From contig CAVPAL010000007.1 in assembly GCA_963701435.1 (NCBI GenBank), positions 868,001-932,000 of the forward strand: a stretch of 64,000 nucleotides of DNA, written 5' to 3'. Source of the DNA: JAACFF01 sp963701435 (GTDB taxonomy: Bacteria; Chloroflexota; Anaerolineae; Promineifilales; Promineifilaceae). The position numbers were made by a program, and so were the translations under genes. This document shows, in pieces, positions 36,111-46,224 of the stretch; the first letter of the stretch is position 1; every line of letters begins with the position of its first letter. Below the pieces are notes generated by a model that made no database searches, had not been told where the DNA came from, and was given only the letters and a program-made list of their open reading frames with translations.

Positions 36111-36780
36111 AGGCACATCCACATTACGGCTTTATCTGGACACAACCGACGTGTCTGTCTGGCAGCGTTTGCTGCCCACGGGTTTATTTTACGGAGTCAC
36201 GACCAATCCGAAACTGCTCACCGAGGCAGGCATCCCTTGCACCGTGCAAAATCTGGCCGATCTGGCGGCAGCCGCATTTGACCTTAAGGCCCAGGAAATT
36301 CATCTGCAAGTTTGGGGGGAGGACACAAAGTCGATGTTATGCGTTGGCCGGGAACTGGCCGCCATTGATCCGCGCGTGAGCGTCAAAATGCCAATTACAC
36401 GGCCAGGCATTTTATGCGCCAAAGAACTGATCGAAGCGGGCAACCGGGTTACGTTAACGGCCGTTCACGCCGCCAGTCAGATGTTAATCGCGATAGCATT
36501 GGGAGCCGCTTATGCCGCGCCCTATTTGGGACGGATGAGCGACGCTGGTCTAAATGGCGTTGGCGAACTGCTCGCCATGCAGCAGATGATCCATCACATG
36601 GCCAGCCCGACCCGCCTGCTGGCTGCCAGCATTCGCCAATTATCCGACCTCACCACCCTGGCCCAACACGGATTGGATACTTTCACCCTGACACCCTCGC
36701 TGGTTGACGACCTCCTGGAAAATCGGTTGACCAATCAAGCTGCGGCCGATTTTGAAGCGAAAGCTAAAGGAAACGCGTAG
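36103..36780 (+). CDS. Transaldolase-like / fructose-6-phosphate aldolase family protein
   Basis: 225 residues from ATG 36103; an upstream ATG at 36085 lies deeper inside pfkB. LYLDTTDVSVWQ at the N-terminus and the Schiff-base Lys in VSVKMPITRPG fit the small single-domain TalC/FSA branch. The reaction is aldol transfer or cleavage at fructose 6-phosphate. Co-translated with the PfkB kinase. Confidence 0.85.
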   Translation: MPEGTSTLRLYLDTTDVSVWQRLLPTGLFYGVTTNPKLLTEAGIPCTVQNLADLAAAAFDLKAQEIHLQVWGEDTKSMLCVGRELAAIDPRVSVKMPITRPGILCAKELIEAGNRVTLTAVHAASQMLIAIALGAAYAAPYLGRMSDAGLNGVGELLAMQQMIHHMASPTRLLAASIRQLSDLTTLAQHGLDTFTLTPSLVDDLLENRLTNQAAADFEAKAKGNA

Positions 36781-36817
36781 ACAAGTTCCGTTTCCATCTG
36801 ACGCCAAATCACAGTAT

Positions 36818-37684
36818 ATGAACAAATTGCCGGCCATCGTGGGTATATTGCTCCTGGTAGATAGTCTCCACTTCGTCTTCGCCCGTTTGTTATTGCCCTA
36901 CCTGCCGCCGGTCACCTCTTCTTTTTATTACATGACGGTGGCGACGGTAGAGATTGCTGTGTTTGCTGCCGCGCGCCGCCAAATAGATTGGCAAATATTC
37001 CGCGAAAATGCCAAATTTTTTCTTTTCATCGGCTTTTTAATTGCCGCTGCGACGGCGCTGAGTTTTACCGCCGTCGCCTACATTGATCCGGGCACAGCGT
37101 CATTAATCGCCCGCATGAATACAGTTTTTGCGCTGGGGTTCGGCATCTTATGGTTGCAAGAACGCCTGGCGCGCGGAGAGCAGATCGGCGCTTTTGTCGC
37201 TGTCATCGGCGTGTTTATCATCAGTTTTCAATTCGGTGATACGAGCGGCTTTTTGTGGCTGGGTACAATCTTGGTGTTGAGTTCTAATTTTGCCTACGCG
37301 CTGCATGCCGCTACTGTCAAGCGGCAGGGTGAGAGAATCGACTTTACCAACTTTTTCTTGTTTCGCATGGCGACTTCCATCCTGTTTTTGTTTATTTTTG
37401 CCGTATGGCGCGGCGAGATGATGTGGCCAACAGGACGAGAGGTATGGTGGATTTTGTTGCTGACGGGCACAATAAATGTAACCATCAGCCGCTCATTGTA
37501 TTACCTGGTACTGCGCCGTTTCAAACTGAGTATTCTCACGATTTTGTTGACGCTTAGCCCGGTCGTGACAATTTTGTGGTCGCTGGCGTTATTTGGGGAA
37601 CGGCCGTCCCTGCAAGGGCTGCTGGGGGGAACGGCCGTTATCCTGGGCGTCATCCTCGTCACCATGAGCAAACGCAAAAAATAA
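36818..37684 (+). CDS. EamA-family (DMT) transporter
   Basis: 288 residues from ATG 36818. The longer frame from 36752 overlaps the upstream gene and adds a hydrophilic stretch not typical of the family. Ten hydrophobic segments lie in two EamA repeats, with GTASLIARMNTVFALGFGILWLQE-type motifs at the end of repeat 1. Substrate unknown. Confidence 0.82.
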   Translation: MNKLPAIVGILLLVDSLHFVFARLLLPYLPPVTSSFYYMTVATVEIAVFAAARRQIDWQIFRENAKFFLFIGFLIAAATALSFTAVAYIDPGTASLIARMNTVFALGFGILWLQERLARGEQIGAFVAVIGVFIISFQFGDTSGFLWLGTILVLSSNFAYALHAATVKRQGERIDFTNFFLFRMATSILFLFIFAVWRGEMMWPTGREVWWILLLTGTINVTISRSLYYLVLRRFKLSILTILLTLSPVVTILWSLALFGERPSLQGLLGGTAVILGVILVTMSKRKK

Positions 37685-37785
37685 GCCCGTCGACAAGGTT
37701 CCAAATCTGTTTCACCTGTTGGGTTAACCACACCTTCACTCTCAAGCGCCGGCAGCCGGATGGCAACCTTGTCGTTGAAAAAGCG

Positions 37786-40256
37786 CTATAACTTAACTTG
37801 CTTAAGACGGAGTGCATTACTGACCACGCTAATGCTGGAAAAAGCCATTGCGCCGGCCGCCAGAATCGGGCTGAGTTCGCGCAAAAAGTCCGGCGCCCAC
37901 GCAAACGGCGCCAACACGCCCGCCGCAATCGGAATCAAAACAATATTGTAACCAAATGCCCACCCCAGATTTTGTTTAATATTTCGCATGGTCGCCTTTG
38001 ACAACTTGATCGCCTGAGGCACACTGCGTAAATCGCCGCGCATCAGTGTCACATCGGCCGTTTCCATAGCGACATCTGTCCCCGTGCCAATCGCCATGCC
38101 CACATCGGCCTGCGCCAGCGCAGGCGCATCGTTAATGCCATCGCCCACCATGCCCACCACGTACCCTTCCTCTTGTAGTTGGGAAACATAATTGGCTTTG
38201 TCGCCGGGCAGCACCTCGGCAAAAACGCGGTCAATGCCGACTTCGGCGGCTATTACTGCGGCCGTGGCCTGGTTGTCCCCGGTCATCATGACAACGGTCA
38301 GCCCCAGCGCGTGCATCTTCTCCACCGCCTCTTTTGAACCATCTTTAATCGTGTCAGCCACGCCAATGATGGCGCTCGCCTGTCCGTCAACGGCCAGCCA
38401 CATGGCGGTTTTGGCCTCGTTTTGTAACTGCTCTGCTTTCACGCCCAGCCCATTTAAGTCAACGGATTCTCGTTCCATCAAGCGCAAATTACCGAGCAAA
38501 ATAGCACGCCCATCTACGGTGGCGGCAATGCCATGCCCGGCAATACCCTCAAAGAGAGTCGGGTCACTTAGATCCAACCCTTTTTGCCGGGCGGAAAAGA
38601 CAATCGCTTCACCCAGGGGATGTTCCGATCCGCGTTCGGCGGAAGCCGCCAGGCGCAGCATCTCATCGCTGCTGGTCGATAATTTTTTGCTCACAACAAC
38701 GTCCGTAACGGCCGGTTCCCCGCGCGTAATCGTGCCGGTTTTGTCAAGGACAATGGCCGTTAACTTTTGCGCCTGCTCCAACGATTCACTGTTCTTAAAT
38801 AGGATGCCATATTCAGCCCCCTTGCCAATGCCAACCATGATGGAAGTCGGCGTCGCCAGTCCCATCGCACAGGGACAGGCAATGACGAGAACGGCCGTTA
38901 ACCGCAGCAACGCCGCCACAAAATCACCCGTTACCACATACCAAATCCCAAAGGTCGCCAGTGCAATAAGTATCACAACCGGCACAAAATAAGCGGCCAC
39001 TTTATCCACCTGACGTTGAATCGGCGCTTTGCTGCCCTGCGCCTGCTCGACCATTTTGATAATTTGCGCCAGCGCCGTCTCTTTGCCCACCTTGGTCGCT
39101 TCAAATTTGAGCAGCCCCTGTTTATTGATGGTCGCGCCAATCACTTCATCGCCAACGATTTTTTCGACGGGTAGACTTTCGCCGGTGATCATGCTTTCGT
39201 CGATGGTGGAACGGCCGTCTACGACCACCCCATCCACCGGAATTTTCTCGCCCGGACGTACAACAACCATATCGCCAACCACCACCTCGGCAATTGGGAT
39301 GTCCATTTCCACACCGCTGCGCACGACGCGGGCTGTTTTGGCCTGCAAACCCATCAATTTTTTGATGGCTTCGCTCGTTTGCCCCTTGGCGCGCGCTTCG
39401 AGCAGCTTTCCCAGCACAATCAGCGTGATGATGAGGGCTGAGGTTTCAAAATAGACATGCATGCCCAAGGCGTCTCGAGCCAAGCGTCAGCGCGATGGAG
39501 ACGGCGACGCTGTAAATATAGGCCACCGACGATCCCATCGCCACCAGCACATCCATATTGGCGCTGCGATTGCGCAGGCTCTTGTACTGCCCCGACATAA
39601 TAATCCCAGCCAACATAAAACTGCACCGGCGTCGCCAGCGCCCAAAAGAACCAGTTGACCCAGGGCTGGTGCGACCAGGCGCCCAACAGGCCAAAATCAC
39701 GCGCCATGCTCAAAAGGAAAAGCGGCATCGTAAAGATCAGGCCGACGATAAACCGTTTTTGTTGGTGTTTGATTTCTGACTGGCGCGCCGCCGCTTCGGC
39801 GTCCTCAACATCGTCAACGTCGCCGGTCTCAACCACGTCATAGCCGGCCTTGCGCACCGCCGCGACCAGATCAGCGCGCGTCACGGCGCCAGGGGCAAAC
39901 GTAACGGTCGCTTTTTCGTTGGCATAGTTCACCGACGCTTCCAAAACGCCATCCACCTTATTCAAGCGGCGTTCGATGGTGTTGGCGCAGTTGGCGCAGG
40001 TCATGCCGAGCAGCGGCAGATCAACGCTGGCGGTCGGAATTTCGTAGCCGGCGCGTTTGACGCGTTCAATCACGTTGGCCGTAACATCCCGTGTGTTTGT
40101 CAGCGCCGGATCGTAAGTGAAGGTCACTTTTTCGCTGGCATAGTTGACAACAGCGCCGGTGACGCCCTCCACTTTTTTGGAATTGCGTTCAACCGACGCC
40201 ACACAGTTGGCGCAGGTCATACCCACAACGGGAAGTGTGATTTGTTTTTCGGACAT
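37786..40256 (-). pseudogene. copA: Copper-exporting P1B-type ATPase, two frameshifts
   Basis: The gene reads from ATG 40256 to a stop at 37786, equivalent to about 823 residues. Two N-terminal heavy-metal domains each carry GMTCANC. The CPC motif in IACPCAMGLATPT, phospho-acceptor DKTGT and GDGINDAPALAQ hinge are all present. Frame breaks near 39,595 and 39,480 flank a middle part that reads correctly in another frame (YKSLRNRSANMDVLVAMGSS). They may be single-base sequence errors or recent inactivation. Encoded with CopZ and CsoR, it would pump Cu(I) out of the cell. Confidence 0.85.
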
Positions 40257-40265
40257 AACGCCCCC

Positions 40266-40298
40266 AAAAGTTCAACTTCTTGAAGAAGTTGAACTTTT
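40266..40298. repeat. Perfect 15-bp hairpin between copZ and copA
   Basis: AAAAGTTCAACTTCT and its exact complement flank TGA. On the minus-strand transcript it ends in a U-run, so it could reduce readthrough into copA or protect the copZ part of the message. Confidence 0.6.
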
Positions 40299-40335
40299 AC
40301 AATTTACTTTACAATTTACAATTGAATTGAGTAAC

Positions 40336-40557
40336 CTACTGTATTTGGATCAAACCCTCAGGCGGGTAGTTGATCTCGACCAGGGTAGCCTGGATTTGAT
40401 CCCAGTTGGCCGGCGCATCCCAGGCAACCGTGACTTGTTTGGACTCTTGACTGGCCTTTACGCTGCTTACGCCGGCCAGATCGCCAACTTCCATTTCGAT
40501 TGTATGCACACAATGACCACAGCTAATATTAGGGACGGTAAATGTTTTGGTTTCCAT
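40336..40557 (-). CDS. copZ: Heavy-metal-associated domain protein, copper chaperone CopZ
   Basis: 73 residues, a single HMA domain. The metal site is CGHC rather than the common CxxC with Met/Thr, within VPNISCGHCVHTIE. Length and placement between csoR and copA indicate a Cu(I) chaperone delivering to the CopA N-terminal domains. Confidence 0.88.
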   Translation of the reverse strand: METKTFTVPNISCGHCVHTIEMEVGDLAGVSSVKASQESKQVTVAWDAPANWDQIQATLVEINYPPEGLIQIQ

Positions 40558-40596
40558 TTTAAATCTTCCTTCTATTGAAAATTAGAGTATTGAAAA

Positions 40597-40875
40597 TTAG
40601 AGTTTGTTGGACACGTCAAAGACGCTGACGATTTCTTTAAGCATGCGTTCTCGTTCTGCGGCGTCGTCGCCGTGAACGGCCGTTGTCAGGCAGGTGTGCA
40701 TGTGATTGTCCAATATAATCACGCTCACCTTATTCAGCGCCGCCTGAACAGCCTGAATTTGACTGATCAAATCAATACAATATGTATCTTCCTGCGCCAT
40801 GCGCTCAATGCCTTTTATGTGCCCGGCGGCGCTTGCCAGGCGCTGAACAACTGCCTTGCGTGTTAAATCGTCCAT
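40597..40875 (-). CDS. csoR: CsoR-family copper-sensing repressor
   Basis: 92 residues of the DUF156/CsoR fold. The Cu(I) ligands Cys-His-Cys are seen as the Cys of DTYCIDLI and the His and Cys of NHMHTCL, spaced as in CsoR. First gene of the minus-strand csoR-copZ-copA unit. Its own promoter carries a G/C-tract operator (next entry), so autoregulation and copper induction are expected. Confidence 0.9.
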   Translation of the reverse strand: MDDLTRKAVVQRLASAAGHIKGIERMAQEDTYCIDLISQIQAVQAALNKVSVIILDNHMHTCLTTAVHGDDAAERERMLKEIVSVFDVSNKL

Positions 40876-40889
40876 CTTATCTTTACCCC

Positions 40890-40943
40890 TACCCCCCGGG
40901 TAGGGGGGTATTTATATTTTAACAAAATTTCACACCATTGCAA
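40890..40943 (-). promoter_or_regulatory. csoR promoter and CsoR operator
   Basis: On the minus strand -35 TTGCAA (40938-40943) and -10 TAAAAT (40916-40921) are 16 bp apart. A 21-bp near-palindrome at 40890-40910 with C6 and G6 tracts around CCGGG follows, covering the expected start point. CsoR proteins bind exactly this kind of G/C-tract site. Confidence 0.75.
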
Positions 40944-41017
40944 GCTTTGCTCATAAGTTTTCTTAATTTCAAGCTGGTGGAAACGGCCGTATTCACAACC
41001 AATCATATTTCAATACA

Positions 41018-41043
41018 GAAAATTTGTTCAACTGCGCTATAAT
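41018..41043 (+). promoter_or_regulatory. uvrC promoter, leaderless start, LexA-like half-match
   Basis: TATAAT at 41038-41043 ends 7 nt before ATG 41051, so the mRNA should be leaderless or nearly so. GAAAATTTGTTC (41018-41029), one mismatch from GAAC-N4-GTTC, lies just upstream of the -10. Its role as an SOS site is only suggested. Confidence 0.45.
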
Positions 41044-41050
41044 CACATTT

Positions 41051-42925
41051 ATGAGTTATACGCCGTCTAAAAAAATCCAGGAAATCCTCAAAAACCTGCC
41101 CACCCGCCCCGGTGTGTATCTGCACAAAAATAAATACGGCGATGTGATTTACGTCGGCAAAGCGATCAATTTACGCAGCCGCGTGCGCTCCTACTTCCAC
41201 AACAACGTTGATTCCGTCAAAACGGAGCGGCTGCGCAGCGAAATCACAGATATTGAAATTATCACCACCGACACAGAACTGGAAGCGCTGCTGCTCGAAA
41301 TGAATCTCATCAAAAAGCACAAGCCGCGCTACAATGTACGTCTCAAGGATGATAAACGCTACCCCTATATTAAAGTCGGCTGGAAAGATGATTTCCCCAA
41401 AGTCACCGTCACGCGCCGTATGCTGCGCGACGGCTCACGCTATTTTGGCCCCTACACCTCCGTCTGGGCTGTGCACCAAACCCTGGACCTGCTGCGCAAA
41501 GTATTTCCCTACCTCACCTGCGACCGCCAGATAACCGGTCAGGATGCGCGCGCCTGCCTCTACTATGATATTAAACTCTGCAATGGCCCATGCATTGGCG
41601 CCGTGAGCAAAGAGCAGTACCGCGCCATGATTCAGCAACTCATGGACTTTCTAAATGGTAAATCAGAAGGAATCATCAAAAAACTGGAAGCGCGCATGCA
41701 CAACGCCGCCGAAAATTTGCAGTTTGAAAAAGCGGCCGAAATTCGCGATCAGCTTAAAGCAGTCAACTTTATTGTCGCCAAACAAAAAGTAATCGGCGCC
41801 GCCAACACCGACCAGGACGTGATCGCCTTCGCGCGTGAGCAGGGAGACGCGTGCGTGCAGGTCTTCTTCATCCGCCACGGCAAATTAATCGGGCGCGAAT
41901 ATTTCCTGTTGGATGGCGCCGAAGACGAAAGCGATGGCGAGATATTAGAGGATTTTCTGACCCAATTTTACGACGGAGCCGCCCATATTCCCAAAGAGGT
42001 GCTGCTGCCCAACGAAGTCGACGAAGCACTGGTGATTGAGGAGTGGCTGCGCACCAAGCGCAGCACCAAAGTAAGTATTCAGGTTCCGCAGCGTGGTAGG
42101 AAAAAAGAGTTGATTGAGATGGCCGCGCGCAATGCTGAAGACACCCTGGCTACCCTGCGCCAACAGTGGGCTGATGATCGTTCCCGCCATGTTGAAGCAA
42201 TGGCGGAACTGCAGGAAGCGCTCGCTTTGCCGGCGCCCCCGTCCCGGATCGAATGTTATGACATCAGCCACACTCAGGGCGCCCAAACGGTGGGATCGAT
42301 GGTGGTTTTTGTGCAAGGCGCCCCTCGCAAAAGCGATTATCGTCGTTTTAATGTGCAAACGGTGGGAAACGACGACTATGGCGCGATGAAAGAGGTGCTG
42401 ACGCGCCGCTTCCAGCGCTACAAAGATTCCCTCGCCGGCGAGCTGCATGATCCCAGCAAGATTGGCAAAGTTAAAAAAGAAACGGCCTGGTCGCTGCTGC
42501 CGGATTTATTAATTGTGGATGGCGGCAAAGGTCAGTTGTCCATGGCAGTCGAGGTCCTGGATGAATTTGGTCTGGCTGAAGAAGTTCCCCTGGCCGGTCT
42601 GGCCAAACAAGAAGAGGAGTTATTTACGCCGGGAAAATCTCGTTCAATTCTGCTGCCGCGCCGTTCTCAGGCGCTCTATCTGGTGCAGCGCGTGCGCGAT
42701 GAGGCCCACCGTTTTGCCAATGAGGGGCATCGTAAGCGGCGCGCCAAAGTGGGCACGGCTTCGATTCTCGACAACATTCCCGGCGTTGGACCAACCCGTC
42801 GTAAAAAATTATTAACTCGCTTTGGTTCGCTCGATGGTTTGCGCAAAGCAACGGTCGAAGAAATTGCTTCTGTTCCCGGAATTCCATACCAAGTAGCCGA
42901 ATCAGTCAAATCGTTACTCGATTAG
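41051..42925 (+). CDS. uvrC: Excinuclease ABC subunit C
   Basis: 624 residues from ATG 41051. The N-terminal GIY-YIG nuclease domain is PGVYLHKNKYGDVIYVGKA. A UVR motif lies around residues 205-240. The RNase H-like C-terminal nuclease domain contains ECYDISHTQG and LIVDGGKGQL, and the tandem helix-hairpin-helix is at the end (IPGVGPTRRKKLL). It makes both incisions in nucleotide excision repair. GNAT and DinB genes follow 3 and 9 bp downstream. Confidence 0.95.
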   Translation: MSYTPSKKIQEILKNLPTRPGVYLHKNKYGDVIYVGKAINLRSRVRSYFHNNVDSVKTERLRSEITDIEIITTDTELEALLLEMNLIKKHKPRYNVRLKDDKRYPYIKVGWKDDFPKVTVTRRMLRDGSRYFGPYTSVWAVHQTLDLLRKVFPYLTCDRQITGQDARACLYYDIKLCNGPCIGAVSKEQYRAMIQQLMDFLNGKSEGIIKKLEARMHNAAENLQFEKAAEIRDQLKAVNFIVAKQKVIGAANTDQDVIAFAREQGDACVQVFFIRHGKLIGREYFLLDGAEDESDGEILEDFLTQFYDGAAHIPKEVLLPNEVDEALVIEEWLRTKRSTKVSIQVPQRGRKKELIEMAARNAEDTLATLRQQWADDRSRHVEAMAELQEALALPAPPSRIECYDISHTQGAQTVGSMVVFVQGAPRKSDYRRFNVQTVGNDDYGAMKEVLTRRFQRYKDSLAGELHDPSKIGKVKKETAWSLLPDLLIVDGGKGQLSMAVEVLDEFGLAEEVPLAGLAKQEEELFTPGKSRSILLPRRSQALYLVQRVRDEAHRFANEGHRKRRAKVGTASILDNIPGVGPTRRKKLLTRFGSLDGLRKATVEEIASVPGIPYQVAESVKSLLD

Positions 42926-42928
42926 ATT

Positions 42929-43729
42929 ATGGAAGTTTCTTTTGCACAACGGCTTGAGGTGGCGCATACCTGGCGCGGCGTGAAATATGCGCAGGCGCAG
43001 GCCAGGCTAATGCCGCACAGCGGCAGCCAATGGGAAGCGCTTGGCGGTGGTTTTATGATTTACGCCGGGCCTAATTCGCCGCTTAACAAGACCTCCGGGC
43101 TGGGGTTTGGCGGGGAAATAAAAAGCAGCGATCTGGATCGCCTGGAGGATTTTTACTTCAGCAAGGATGCGCTGCCGCGAATTGAGCTTTGCCCCCTGGC
43201 CGACCCCGCCCTGATCTCACAGCTAAACAAGCGCGGCTATCGGCTGGAAAGTTTTATGAATGTCCTATACCGGCCGGTTCCGGCTGAACCGCTGCCCATT
43301 CAACTACCCGCCGATGCCGCCGTTCGCCGGGCGCTGCCAAACGAAGCTGATTTATGGATTCGCACAACGGCTCAGGGCTTTGAAGCAACCGAGAATCCTT
43401 CGCAAGCCGGCCTAGCCATCATGGCGCCCAATTTCCACAGTGAAATCGCTGCCTGTTATTTCGCCTGGTGGGGAAAGGCAGCGGCGGCGGGCGCGGCGAT
43501 GGCGACTTATGGCGACGTCACCGAGTTTGGGGGTACAAGCACGCGCACGGCGTTTAGACGCCACGGTTTGCAGCGCGCCCTGCTGCACACGCGGCTAAAT
43601 GACGCCAGGGAGATTGGCTGCTCAACAGCCATGGTGCTGACGTCACCCGGCAGCAAGTCACAGCGCAATATTGAACGAGTTGGTTTTGTTTTGGCCTATA
43701 CGAAAGTTGTTGTGGCGCTTTCAGGATAG
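42929..43729 (+). CDS. GNAT-family N-acetyltransferase
   Basis: 266 residues. The acetyl-CoA loop lies in GTSTRTAFRRHGLQRALLH near residues 190-210 (R-x-x-G/H-L-Q type). The N-terminal half is a degenerate second acyltransferase-like region. It starts 3 bp after uvrC. Substrate unknown. Confidence 0.78.
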   Translation: MEVSFAQRLEVAHTWRGVKYAQAQARLMPHSGSQWEALGGGFMIYAGPNSPLNKTSGLGFGGEIKSSDLDRLEDFYFSKDALPRIELCPLADPALISQLNKRGYRLESFMNVLYRPVPAEPLPIQLPADAAVRRALPNEADLWIRTTAQGFEATENPSQAGLAIMAPNFHSEIAACYFAWWGKAAAAGAAMATYGDVTEFGGTSTRTAFRRHGLQRALLHTRLNDAREIGCSTAMVLTSPGSKSQRNIERVGFVLAYTKVVVALSG

Positions 43730-43738
43730 TTAATTGTT

Positions 43739-44260
43739 ATGAAAGAAATGATGAACCTACCAATTTTTATTAATCAGTTGGCGCGGCAGGCCAGCACAAT
43801 CCAGATCATGGCGTCGGCTGTGGATGAAGCCCAGGCGCGCTGGAAACCTGATTCCGAAACCTGGTCCATTCTTGAAGTCATCCACCACCTCTATGATGAA
43901 GAACAATTTGATTTTCGGGTCCGCCTTGACATCATCCTGCATCACCCGCAAAAAACATGGCCTGCGATTGATCCCCAAGGCTGGGTGATTGCCCGCCAGT
44001 ACAACCAACAAGATTTTCAATTAACCCTGCGCCGTTTTTTGACTGAACGAGAGGCGTCAATCGCCTGGCTGCGCACATTGGAAAACCCGGACTGGCAAAC
44101 AACATACGCGGCGCCCTGGGGCGCAATCAGCGCCGGCGACATGTTTGCCGCCTGGGTCGCCCACGATCTGCTCCACACGCGGCAGTTGGTTGAACTGCAA
44201 TGGGCCTACACCACTCGGAATCTGGCGCCTTTCAGCGTCCTTTACGCGGGGGAGTGGTAA
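43739..44260 (+). CDS. DinB-like four-helix metalloprotein
   Basis: 173 residues of the DinB/YfiT fold. The three metal His are seen in VIHHLYDEE and AHDLLHTRQL. Members include thiol S-transferases, and the DNA-damage name is historical. It is the last gene of the uvrC-GNAT-DinB run. Confidence 0.8.
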   Translation: MKEMMNLPIFINQLARQASTIQIMASAVDEAQARWKPDSETWSILEVIHHLYDEEQFDFRVRLDIILHHPQKTWPAIDPQGWVIARQYNQQDFQLTLRRFLTEREASIAWLRTLENPDWQTTYAAPWGAISAGDMFAAWVAHDLLHTRQLVELQWAYTTRNLAPFSVLYAGEW

Positions 44261-44324
44261 CGCCTTAACGTGCTTCATCCTTCGCCCCGCGTTTGCAGCT
44301 TTGATTCACAATTTGGACGATGTA

Positions 44325-44378
44325 GTAAACAACTTTTGAGTTTGCTGTGGCCGCCTCTCAGTCCCGCAGGGCCGCCCT
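44325..44378 (+). repeat. Left copy of a 54-bp inverted repeat bracketing the accessory island
   Basis: The block GTAAAC..ACTTTT..TTTGCT..GGCCG..CTCAGTCCCGCAGGGCCG matches, in inverted orientation, 55585-55637 with few mismatches. A continuous 20-bp core from TCAGTCCCGC to GGGCCGCCCT is identical. The two copies enclose 11.3 kb of accessory genes. Confidence 0.75.
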
Positions 44379-44447
44379 GCATTAGCTTTAGGTTCTGATT
44401 TTTGCAACTGGCCCAATTTAATCAGTGCATCCTCACCCTCCCCATCC

Positions 44448-44775
44448 GGTTCTGTTGCAAAAATTTATCTGTCTGGTAACCTTCGCCGCTTTAATCTAAA
44501 TCATCAAGGCGGCTTTCATGGACAATCCTTTCAAATGGCGTCATTTTCAGCCAGAAATCATCTTGTTATGTGTTCGCTGGTACTTACGCTATGCGCTCAG
44601 CTATCGAGACCTGGAAGAAATGATGACCGAACGCGGCTTGTCAGTGGATCACACAACCATTTTTCGTTGGGTTCAACGTTATGCGCCGGAACTTTACAAA
44701 CGCAGCCGACCCTATCTGAAGCAAACGAATGATTCCTGGCGCGTTGACGAAACCTACGTCAAAGTCTTCTATGTG
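44448..44775 (+). mobile_element. Truncated IS6-family insertion sequence
   Basis: A left terminal repeat GGTTCTGTTGCAAA is followed by a transposase start at 44518. It encodes the zinc-less HTH region and the first catalytic Asp (WRVDETYVKV), which fits IS6/IS26. The frame departs from the family at about 44,770, where unrelated sequence begins, so the catalytic DDE core and the right end are missing. It is a deletion derivative and cannot transpose by itself. Confidence 0.85.
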
Positions 44776-44804
44776 TCTATAAAATTGGGGGAAGATCAGT
44801 TGGT

Positions 44805-45455
44805 ATGGAACGGCCGTATGCCGACATCCAACAAATCACCGTTGATCCTCCCAATCTAGCCCTGGACATCCGCTTCCGCGACGGCGGCGACGCGCACGTA
44901 GACCTGGCTGTAGACCGCGACAACGCCACCGCCCACGTCGCCGTCGATTACCCGGTCAGTTCCACCAATCCCTTTGCCATATTCCGCTCCATGTACGTAG
45001 CTGAAAACAACGCCGACGCAGCCGCCATTCAATCACCGGCGAGCACAGAGCCAGTAATTGGGCCCTGGACAACATTAGCCGGCCCCTGGTGGTTCTTACA
45101 CAGAACGGCCGTTTCTAACCACAACCAGTCTGCCCCCGACATCACCATCCTCACCGGCAAACCCACCCTCACAGCCAGCACAAACCTGACCGATGTCCAA
45201 CTGACATGGCAAGACGAGACGCCAAAGCCACCTCTCTACGCCATCCACCGCAGCCCAACCCCATACTTTGCTGCTACCGGCAGTACTCTAGAAACCACTA
45301 CAACTGCCGGAGCTGCCAACTGGCTCGATAGCGGCATCCTAAACAACCCCGACAACCTTTACTACCGCGTTCTGCGCCTGTCCGGCAACGGTCTACCGGA
45401 CGTACCGGCAAACGACATAGGCGTCTTCCGCTTCGCAGTGACCGCCGGAAATTGA
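44805..45455 (+). pseudogene. C-terminal fragment of an exported protein, joined to the IS6 remnant
   Basis: About 216 codons with clear protein character: VDPPNLALDIRFRDGGDAHVDLAVD, then a fibronectin-III-like segment with LTWQDETPKPPLYAIHRSP and a closing YYRVLRLSGNG. It has no signal peptide and no proper start; the ATG at 44805 lies 30 bp past the IS junction. The N-terminus was probably removed by the deletion that truncated the IS. Confidence 0.6.
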
Positions 45456-46224
45456 CGATAAAATCTCCCGCCAGGTAGCAAAGACACCTATCCTGACTTA
45501 TGAGACCATCATCCCACCAGACCAATAAAAAATGAGTGAAATGAACACAATCGCACAAAAACCCGTCACCGACCCCAAAGGCTCAGCCATTTTGGGCGTA
45601 GCCCCCAAATGCGCCAGAACCCCCTCCAATTTATCCTAAACGTAGCCAAATAATATGGCGGTCTAGCCCCACCTCGCCTTTGGCTTTGCCGACTCTTACC
45701 TCGTTACCCACCCTCCCAACCCATGCAGCACGATTCAATTGACAGAAACCATTTTTACCGTTCAAGCCACTCCGCACCCCAGCCTCAACCATTCGCTGCA
45801 CACCAAACCCCATTGGCTCGCCGAAATGCGCCAGCCCGACGCAGCCATTGCGTCCGGCTTTGCGCAGCGAGCCTGGGTTTCGTGTGCGCTCGGTGCAGGC
45901 TGGGGTACTCCGTTCCCATTTGACCTGTCCCCCAAACACCCATAAATGTCCAAGCGGTTTTAGCCCACTGCGCAGGCCGGCCAACCGGCCTGCGCGATCT
46001 TAAACCAACGCCAGTTTGGGTTTAGGATCGCAAGGGATGGCCGCAAAGCTGTTGGTTGTCTCTTTGTTCGCACACTGGCCAGCGTCGGGCTGTGTCAAGG
46101 ATTTCCTACGCAGCGCAAGCGCGCGTATTCCTCCTTGACACCCGCCGGCCAGCGTGCAGAAAGCCAGTAACGGTGGCAGGCAGCAGCACTGCCACCGCTA
46201 AAAAAAAGAAAGGGGGTGAACCAT
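45456..46224. other. 769-bp region without a credible gene
   Basis: Contains several reading frames of 60-117 codons on both strands with no ribosome sites or family features. There is a strong GC stem at 45971-45994 (CGCAGGCCGG with CCGGCCTGCG) and a CGGTGGCAG...CTGCCACCG stem just upstream of the DUF2958 gene. It is probably degraded sequence. Confidence 0.5.

Noticed and set aside
45631..45984. 117-codon minus-strand gene
   Set aside because: Low-complexity Gly/Arg-rich translation without ribosome site; lies in degraded sequence.
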